Source of the DNA: Actinostola sp. cb2023
Lineage: Eukaryota; Cnidaria; Anthozoa; Actiniaria; Actinostolidae
NCBI GenBank assembly: GCA_033675265.1
Contig: JAUJYZ010000706.1
Location: 170,001-234,000 of the forward strand
DNA: 64,000 bases
Reading direction: 5' to 3'
Positions 55,427 through 61,237 of this stretch are shown here, in pieces (the first letter of the stretch is position 1; every line of letters begins with the position of its first letter). Both the position numbers and the translations under genes were made by a program. Under the pieces are notes generated by a model. It was not told where the DNA came from. It did no database searches and saw only the letters and a program-made list of their open reading frames with translations.

Positions 55427-56409
55427 AATAGCAAACTTTGAGCGGTTTGTAATCGTAATAGTTGTATGGCATGGGTTGAACGTCAAAATCGATGTATTTT
55501 ACTGAACGGGTTTTCTTAGAATTTGATTCAGCAGATTTCTTATTTACATAAATGGCGGGAAGCCGCGCGGCCGCTAGTGTTCTACGCAGCCGTCTTTAGT
55601 TCCGTCACGCAACGCTCCCGGCCCATAGACTTTGCGCCAGGAGCGTTGCGTGACGGAACTAAAGACGGCTGCGTAGGAGACTACGCGGCCGCTTACAAGA
55701 TCGGAAATTCAAAAACGATAGAAACAAGTTTAATAGTAAATTATATTTTAGCTAGAGGACTTGTACGGCCCGTGAAATGATCCCCCTACTGGAAATGGTC
55801 CCGGTCCCCAAAATGATTCCCAAACTGTACCGGCAAATGATCCTGTCGTAATTTCTCGAACGGTTAATGGAACGACTAGGGGATCTTGGAATTCATAAAC
55901 AAAATCATGTTATAGTTTAATATATATTTAACAATAATGACTGAAATATCTATTTTTCTCACACGTGAAAATAACATGTGGCAGGAAAGATGCCACATTT
56001 CATGCAGATGAAATAAATATTATTGTGTTTTAGAACTCGATCCAAGAACTGTTCACCTAAGCTGATTCTACGATAGTCCCCTATGCACCTGTTCTTATAG
56101 GAGACTAACTCTACAATGAAAGTCGATGAATTTACGATGTTATTTGAGAATTAATTAATTCCGAGTTCCATAATTTATTTTGGTCTTACATTTCATGAGT
56201 ATCACTTACTAACCAAGATCTATTATTACCTTCACAACTGTTATCATCAATGTATGTATAATGTATGTTGTTGTTGTCGTTTTTAGATATCGATGAATGT
56301 TCGTCTGGTGTCCATACTTGTCATGCTGATGCACGATGTACCAATACCATTGGTTCCTATACTTGTCAGTGTAACCCTGGTTACCATGGTGATGGGCGCA
56401 CGTGTACAG
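35684..56409 (+). CDS. Gene B: secreted multi-lectin protein (exons 1-14), continues right
   Basis: Fourteen exons with AG/GT borders and matching phases: signal peptide; H-type lectin 1 (exon 2), 2 (3-4), 3 (5-6); Kazal (7); H-type lectin 4 (8), 5 (9-10), 6 (11-12); C-type lectin (13); EGF (14). No frame break was found in these exons. Exons for EGF2, CUB and D8C seen in gene A were not found before 64000, so they lie beyond a BEL element or are lost. Six H-type lectin domains plus a C-type lectin suggest a multivalent secreted lectin, perhaps in innate immunity or symbiont recognition (inference). Confidence 0.85.
35739..36376. other. Intron 1 of gene B
   Basis: No feature recognised. Confidence 0.6.
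36377..36723 (+). CDS. Gene B exon 2: H-type lectin domain 1
   Basis: 347 bp, phase 1 to 0. It holds Y-Y-C-D-T-I-T-F-P near the start, [20 protein letters not shown] and the closing N-W-I-A-Y-Q-G, then [10 protein letters not shown]. It parallels exon 8. Confidence 0.93.
36868..37087. mobile_element. Inverted-repeat MITE in intron 2 of gene B
   Basis: Arms around 36868-36930 and 37017-37087 share gcaaatagacgcac and gctggctgtagaataa with complements. (ATT)n near the centre. Confidence 0.75.
37333..38766 (-). pseudogene. Crypton-type tyrosine recombinase gene, decayed
   Basis: First exon at 38766-38642 (minus) starts [10 protein letters not shown], has an in-frame TAA, and ends at a donor GT. 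A second exon begins after TTCTTTGTAG at about 38464 (E-W-L-Q-R-R-Y). A frameshift near 38330 leads into an open frame to 37333. That frame holds the catalytic block: H-S-V-R (HxxR), S-G-H-R and the Tyr in R-V-Y-S-E-R, as in tyrosine recombinases of Crypton/DUF3504 type. Stop plus shift mean it is no longer functional. It sits in the antisense direction inside intron 2 of gene B. Confidence 0.8.
39090..39200. repeat. (AGT)n microsatellite in intron 2 of gene B
   Basis: Short counterpart of the long GTA tract that hosts the retroelement in copy A. Confidence 0.85.
39290..39454 (+). CDS. Gene B exon 3: H-type lectin domain 2, first half
   Basis: 165 bp, phase 0. Encodes [12 protein letters not shown] and V-W-A-E-D-V. 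Closely matches gene A exon 3. Confidence 0.9.
39582..39695 (+). CDS. Gene B exon 4: H-type lectin domain 2, second half
   Basis: 114 bp, phase 0, intact frame: T-W-M-A-M-T-E through D-F-V-A-I-D-F-P to D-A-F-C-Q. Used here as the reference that shows the gene A insertion. Confidence 0.9.
39715..40590. repeat. Intron 4 MITE of gene B with internal duplication
   Basis: Counterpart of 15180-15730. A segment with gcgcgcgctggttccgtgcg occurs twice (near 40056 and 40313), so this copy has an extra internal duplication. Confidence 0.65.
41278..41403 (+). CDS. Gene B exon 5: H-type lectin domain 3, first half
   Basis: 126 bp, phase 0, acceptor CTTTCAG. Ends A-V-W-V-E with donor GTAAGT. Confidence 0.88.
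41404..42005 (+). repeat. Tandem copies of exon 5 end with donors, gene B
   Basis: Seven further copies, about 85 bp each, of the segment from aactctgtccccc to gggtagaggtaagttatga. Three such copies are present in gene A, so copy number differs between the paralogues. Confidence 0.85.
42127..42223 (+). CDS. Gene B exon 6: H-type lectin domain 3, second half
   Basis: 97 bp, phase 0 to 1. Differs from gene A by one Ser/Asn change. Confidence 0.88.
42290..43475. repeat. GT-rich minisatellite in intron 6 of gene B
   Basis: About 1.2 kb of gtggtgctggta-type units, regularly interspersed with cacatacatcatacagactacatg segments. Minus-strand His/Thr-rich frames are artefacts. Confidence 0.9.
43613..43831 (+). 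CDS. Gene B exon 7: Kazal/follistatin-like domain
   Basis: 219 bp, phase 1. Same as gene A except Q to E in the loop after G-I-C. Confidence 0.9.
43845..43975. repeat. (ATT)n microsatellite in intron 7 of gene B
   Basis: ATT triplets matching the tract in gene A. Confidence 0.9.
43987..44363 (+). CDS. Gene B exon 8: H-type lectin domain 4
   Basis: 377 bp, phase 1 to 0. One codon shorter than gene A (P-D-K for P-D-D-K). Confidence 0.92.
44588..44755 (+). CDS. Gene B exon 9: H-type lectin domain 5, first half
   Basis: 168 bp, phase 0. V-W-V-E-G-I here against V-W-V-E-D-I in gene A. Confidence 0.9.
44930..45105. repeat. (CAGA/AACA)n low-complexity tract
   Basis: Intron 9 counterpart of 20335-20515. 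Confidence 0.85.
45149..45259 (+). CDS. Gene B exon 10: H-type lectin domain 5, second half
   Basis: 111 bp, phase 0, identical reading to gene A exon 10. Confidence 0.88.
45270..45990. repeat. 108 bp tandem repeat in intron 10 of gene B
   Basis: About seven units homologous to 20674-21340. Confidence 0.88.
46071..46187 (+). CDS. Gene B exon 11: H-type lectin domain 6, first half
   Basis: 117 bp, phase 0. Matches gene A exon 11. Confidence 0.88.
46440..46640. repeat. (ATA)n tract in intron 11 of gene B
   Basis: AAT/ATAA/ATGATA low-complexity sequence. Confidence 0.85.
46777..46867 (+). CDS. Gene B exon 12: H-type lectin domain 6, second half
   Basis: 91 bp, phase 0 to 1. Begins N-I-T-S where gene A has D-I-T-S, creating an N-glycosylation-type sequon in gene B. 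Confidence 0.87.
47365..47520. mobile_element. Small MITE-like unit in intron 12 of gene B
   Basis: aataaacccgaaaaataaac at the left and ggggtttattttc at the right are complementary-like ends. An internal ggccgagaagcgaagcttcg hairpin is present. Absent from the same intron of gene A. Confidence 0.45.
47855..48232 (+). CDS. Gene B exon 13: C-type lectin domain
   Basis: 378 bp, phase 1. Same landmarks as gene A (W-I-G-F, W-I-D-G, Q-P-N, W-N-D). Differences are single residues, for example C-G-S-C for C-R-S-C. Confidence 0.95.
48233..49435. other. Intron 13 of gene B, left part
   Basis: A short triple repeat caccaatcttgtaagtcgac at about 48590-48655. No exon recognised. Confidence 0.55.
49436..55316. 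repeat. 70 bp satellite, about 84 copies
   Basis: Head-to-tail array of a 70 bp AT-rich unit (landmarks tactagtagttactcagcta and ttattctgaataacctgc), highly homogeneous. Period was measured from starts at 51041 and 51111. Recurrent single-base variants (GAATAACC/GAGTAACC, ATTTAAT/ATTGAAT, GATTAGC/GATTAAC) are distributed in mixed order. A short scrambled segment lies at 52985-53045. It occupies the intron between the C-type lectin and EGF exons of gene B and is absent from gene A. Confidence 0.96.
55582..55676. repeat. Perfect 37 bp inverted repeat
   Basis: Arms 55582-55618 and 55640-55676 with a 21 bp spacer. Outside them a second, weaker pair contains NotI-like gcggccgc. Could be a MITE core. 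Confidence 0.85.
55700..56286. other. Intron 13 of gene B, right part
   Basis: No feature recognised beyond AT-rich intron sequence. The last 80 bp match the sequence before exon 15 of gene A. Confidence 0.5.
56287..56409 (+). CDS. Gene B exon 14: calcium-binding EGF domain
   Basis: 123 bp, phase 1. D-I-D-E-C start and six cysteines. Last gene B exon found in the window. Donor GTACAT. Confidence 0.94.
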
Positions 56410-56639
56410 GTACATAGAATAGAAAAATGTACCCCATTTTACAAAACATAAACATTAAATTAACATACGAGTCGTTGCATGGTGCAAGTGCTGCTGAGCC
56501 GCTGTATGCATTTTCGACCTATATGTCATTTTGCGTAGACTACCCCGACTCTTCCGGTCGCGCGTTCAGGGGGTTTTTGCTCTAGTTCGACTGAGTCTGG
56601 AGGTGAAGAGGGACTGGACAAGTTAGCGCGCTCGCTCAA

Positions 56640-56990
56640 AACTCGTACTCGTAGTCGTAGTCGTAGTCGAATCTGAAGCTCTCTAATAGGGACCTTACAC
56701 ACGAGAAAATTCTAGGACGGGAACGTGAGGACGACGACAGCGCGCGCACTGACGAAGAACGGCTCAAAACGAACGTTGACTTCCGCGACGGCAATCTACG
56801 ACGTGAAAACAGGTGAAGTGCCGTCGTGATTGTCGTCGCGGACGTCAACGTTCGTTTTGAGCCGTTCTTCGTCAGTGCGCGCGCTGTCGTCCTCACGTTC
56901 CCGTCCTAGAATTTTCTCGTGCGTAAGGTCCAATCAGCGCGCGAGAAATTTGACAAATGTGTTAAAAAATCGTTTTCTTGAATTTCTTTG
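56640..56990. mobile_element. Palindromic MITE with about 97-100 bp arms
   Basis: Arms about 56690-56789 and 56835-56931, near perfect at the outer ends, preceded by a tcgtag hexamer repeat. The right end continues into ccaatcagcgcgcgagaaatttg, the same motif as in the intron 4 MITEs of both genes. Confidence 0.75.
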
Positions 56991-57387
56991 ATACTAGTGA
57001 TACAGACACAAAGACAGTCAGACCGTTTACTCTAATATACAGCCAATGTTATTTTAAAATGTTGTCAAGCTAAAAAGAGATTAACACTACAATAAATGTC
57101 ACGTGTCTCTCTATATATTCGTTTTGTGCGCGCGATACGAGCAATTATTATACGACTGTGACGTAAATTTACCATAAAAGGGCACAAAATCCTCCAAATA
57201 TCCGAGCGTATTACCCACTGTAGATTGTCGCATTACCCGGCTTGTAACCCAGTAAAACCGGTTTTGAACACAGCATATTTTGTACCAGTTTTGGTTTTCA
57301 TTTCAAAAAGAAAAAAACACTATACAACGACAGAAAAGTATTTCTGGAATAGGGAAACAAACAACTACTTTTTAATGATATCTGTCA

Positions 57388-58933
57388 GGAGCCCATTAGT
57401 AGGAGCGTCCATCTCCCATATAGGGTATGTGTCACAGCGTATTAGCAGATAAATCTATTTTTAGATCAGCAGTTCGCGCGAAAAAAAACACCTCGACCAA
57501 TCAGAGTAGGGATAATTTAGCCAATCACAACTCTCTAAATCAGTCGCACAAGACAGGCAGACAAGACAGAGAAGCGAGCTTTTCATCCAAACCTTTCGAG
57601 TTCAAATTTGAGCGAAGAGAGCGATTATACAAGTAAAGAACACAGTAGTCCACCTCAAAGTAAGCCTGATGAATCGATAAAGCGAGTAGCTTCTGCATGG
57701 TGCAAGGAAAGGGAATAACCAACTGTCAAAAGTGACTCCAGCGCCGAAGACGGCAAATCTCTCAGCTCACTGCTTTTCGGGAGAACTTGAGGGCGTAAAA
57801 CTTTTACGAAAACATACAAAATTTGACCTACACAGAGCAGTTGAAGCCTCTTCTTTCATCGATCTTATTTGAAAGGTACAACGGCGAAAATAAGTTAGCC
57901 AGACAAATGTACAAATGATTGAGGAAATCGAGACTCGTACATCTCTTTTGAGTTTAACTTTGTCGTTTTGGATCGGCGAACTGATCAAGACTGCAAAGTC
58001 AACAAAAGAAATGTTTGCAAAATATACTGTTATAGATACTTCACAGGCAGGTAAGAACTCAGGTAATTTAGTTCAAGCTCGTAATAAGCTTACTAGGTTT
58101 TGCCAAAAGATGTTTTGTATGAGAAAAAAACATTGTCAATGCAAGTTTTCAGATCGAAAAGGCGGCTTCTTCATGATGTGAGTTCATGCAGTTCTTGTGG
58201 AGTCCTTGTGGACCAAATTTGAAACCAGTTTGGTTATATTTAATTCATTGAATTTGTAAACCCACGTAAAATAAAGTTTGTAAGTAATTGCATGTAATAA
58301 CCGAGAGATTATCGAGGGGAAAATCAGATTTCCACCGGCAGGAAATCGAGTATACGAAATCAGTAAGCTTATTAAGTTTAGTGTGATACACGAACTCGTT
58401 TACCTGACATAATTCACATGCACCATCAAATAAGATCGATGAAAGAAGAGGCATCAAAGCCGGAGATTTCAGCTGAGCTAGTCATTTCCGACTGAATCAG
58501 AGCTCTGTGTAGGTCATATCTGTATGCCTCAAGTTCTCTCGAAAAGCTGAGCTGAGAGATTTGCCGTCTTCGGCGCTGAAGTCGCTTGTGACAGTTGTGT
58601 ATTCCCTTTCCTTGCACCATGTAGAAGCTACTCGCTTTACCGATTCATCAGGCTTACTTTGAGGTGGACTACTGTGTTCTTTACTTGTATAATCGCTCTC
58701 ATCGCTCAAATTTGAACTCGAAAGGTTTGAATGAAAAGCTCGCTTCTCTATCTTGTCTGCCTGCCTTGTGCGACTGATTTAGTGAGTTGTGATTGGCTAA
58801 ATTATCCCTGCTCTGATTGGTCGAGGTGTTTTTTTTTTTTCGCGCGAACTACTGATCTAAAAATAGATTTATCTGCTAATACGCTGTGACACATACCTAT
58901 ATTAGATGGACGCTCCTACTAATGGGCTCCTGC
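57388..58933. mobile_element. 1.5 kb element with about 490 bp inverted arms
   Basis: Left arm about 57388-57873 and right arm about 58427-58933. Outer ends caggagcccattagtaggag and complement. The right arm, minus strand, keeps an open frame of 70 codons (58709-58497: S-D-E-S-D-Y-T-S-K, then D-G-K-S-L-S-S-A-F). The left arm has the same peptide with a stop. The centre (57880-58420) has no recognised gene. Target duplication could not be resolved. Confidence 0.75.
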
Positions 58934-59997
58934 ATCTGTATAGAAAATATGAAGAAAATCCAATCTTTTTGGTAAACAAAGCCAACGAAAAATCTCTCGA
59001 GCGCGCGCTCGATGGCGTAGCGATTGTGTGATAGCGCGCGCATTTCACAAACAAATCACAAAAACAGCTTTTGTACGCTAACAAATAAGCAAAGAAAGAA
59101 AAAAAGGACGTTTTTGTTGTCGTCATTATAATAAACAATTTATTACAGTTAGAGTTGTGTATACGGCTGGACATTTTTACTCGTCTATTTGTATTTTGCC
59201 TCGCCTACGGCTCGTCGAAATACGGCGCAAGACTCGTAAAAATATCCAGCCGTATTACACAACTCTAACTGTAATAACCTATATTTATTGTGCACGTGCA
59301 GCATAATTTATCGGCATTATGTGCACAATAAGCAGTGGCGGATTTAGGGTGGGGCGAAGGAGGCGCACGCCGCCCTTTTGGAAATTCGAATACCTTTTTT
59401 GCCAAAAAAATATTTACATAAAATTTAGCTGAAACCAATGTCCAACCTCAACGTGCTCCAGCTTTGCAACCACTCTGGATCCGTGACATTTACTGTAGTG
59501 TTAATTAATCTCTTTTTAGCTGTACAACGTTAATAGACCAAATCGGCTAACGAAATGTTGTACTCAATTCAGATCTTTTGGGAATACGGTTCTTTGTCTG
59601 TTGTATTTCGATTTCAATAGAGCATTGACATGGAAATGTTTGGAACAAAAAGCTCTTATTCCCAAAGGTTTTGAATTGGGGTAAAGAATGTAAACATTGC
59701 GTTAGCCGAATAGGTCTATGACATTGACTGTGTATAAAAATCACCTACATTACTTAGGTACTTTTTAGTCTTAGAAAACTGTACTTAATGAGTTTGTTCG
59801 TTTCTTCAACCAAAACATTTTTATTTTAAAACCAAGCTTTCGGACACATGGTCCATCTTCAGGGTGTAAAATGGTAGTAATTCGTCAAAACTAACGGCTA
59901 TTACGTTGAAAACAAATAGCGCGCGCAAACAAAAAACAAAAAACAAAACAAAAACGACAATATGCGCGAGCAAGGAAACTAGCAAGTTAAGAATGTG
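58934..59997. other. Repeat-rich spacer
   Basis: Contains an inverted pair at about 59138-59180 and 59247-59290 (attacagttagagttgtg), a MITE at about 59532-59720 with ends gaccaaatcggctaacg and cgttagccgaataggtc, and a segment near 59812-59880 (accaagctttcggacacatg) resembling the end of a Penelope-like element on the minus strand. No gene seen. Confidence 0.5.
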
Positions 59998-60811
59998 TGT
60001 AGATGCCACGGTGGGAAATTAAAGACAAAACCACTTGAGAGCAGTTGTGAAACAGTGATTTACTCTGTTATCAAACGCTTCAAACTAATGAAGAAAATAC
60101 ACTTGTTATATAATGTTTCCGTCAATAAAAGCTATGTAAAATAATTACAATAGTATTTGTTTATGCATAACTTTACCTTAAATGTGGCTTCCCACCATAA
60201 TAATCGGTTTGATGAAGAAAATAAGTGAGAAAAGTAAAAACTAGTGAAAACTAAATGAAAAGTGAAAACACTGATTGCGTGATTCGCTGACGTGACACGT
60301 ACGTTGCTAAGCAATAACATTGAATGACTTACGCACGAAAACGAGGCTGTTCACAATCAAACATGGCGGTTGAAATGGCAAGTTTACAATGTTCTGAGTT
60401 TCTTGAAGTAAAAGAACATTGTAAACTTGCCATTTCAACCGCCATGTTTGATTGTGAACAGCCTCGTTTTCGTGCGTAAGTCATTCAATGTTATTGCTTA
60501 GCAACGTACGTGTCACGTCAGCGAATCACGCAATCAGTGTTTTCACTTTTCATTTAGTTTTCACTAGTTTTTACTTTTCTCACTTATTTTCTTCATCAAA
60601 CCGATTTATTATGGTGGGAAGCCACATTTAAGGTAAAGTTATGCGTAAACAAATACTATTGTAATTATTTTACATAGCTTTTATTGACGGAAACATTATA
60701 TAACAAGTGTATTTTCTTCATTAGTTTGAAGCGTTTGATAACAGAGTAAATCACTGTTTCACAACTGCTCTCAAGTGGTTTTGTCTTTAATTTCCCACCG
60801 TGGCATCTACA
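59998..60811. repeat. 814 bp near-perfect palindrome
   Basis: Arms 59998-60395 and 60413-60811, about 398 bp each, with a 17 bp spacer. I saw one base indel and one or two substitutions. The right arm abuts the leader of the BEL element and may contain its 5' LTR, which would make this a head-to-head pair of LTRs. Confidence 0.9.
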
Positions 60812-60853
60812 TTTTCTTCAAACTTAAATACAAGTTAAGCAAGATCCGTAATC

Positions 60854-61237
60854 ATGTCAAGTAAGGACGAGAAAAGCCAAGATGTTGATCGTCAAACCCG
60901 CAGTGAAAAGTCTTCAGGATCGCCAGAGGCTTCAAGGAAAAGCAGTTACAAGACGTCATCTGAAAGGCAAAGGTTAGAGCATGAGTTACTTTACCTAAAG
61001 AAAAAGCAAGAACTAGACAAAAGAGCAAAAGAATTGGAACTCGACCACATAGAACTTGAGTCTCAACGCAAAATAATGGAAAAAGAAAAGGAACTAAACG
61101 AGTTTCAACAAAGCATACACACATACAAAGACGATAAAAGTCAGGTAATTGATGATGATATGTTAAGTAATTTGCCTAGAGAAACCAACGATTATTCCAA
61201 GAAAACACAGCGCCCACGGCCACAGATGTTACAATGA
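60854..61237 (+). CDS. BEL/Pao ORF1: coiled-coil Gag N-terminus
   Basis: 127 codons, ATG in context AATCATGTC. Ser/Lys-rich start, then a charged heptad-like helix (K-K-K-Q-E-L-D-K-R-A-K-E-L-E-L-D) from about residue 45 to 95, as at the start of BEL/Pao Gag proteins. Stops in ATGA, overlapping ORF2. In relatives this region is fused to the rest, so the break may be a programmed restart or shift, or a mutation. Confidence 0.75.
   Translation: MSSKDEKSQDVDRQTRSEKSSGSPEASRKSSYKTSSERQRLEHELLYLKKKQELDKRAKELELDHIELESQRKIMEKEKELNEFQQSIHTYKDDKSQVIDDDMLSNLPRETNDYSKKTQRPRPQMLQ

Noticed and set aside
59812..59880. Full Penelope-like element
   Set aside because: Only a short terminal-like segment is recognisable. 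No reverse transcriptase coding is present nearby.
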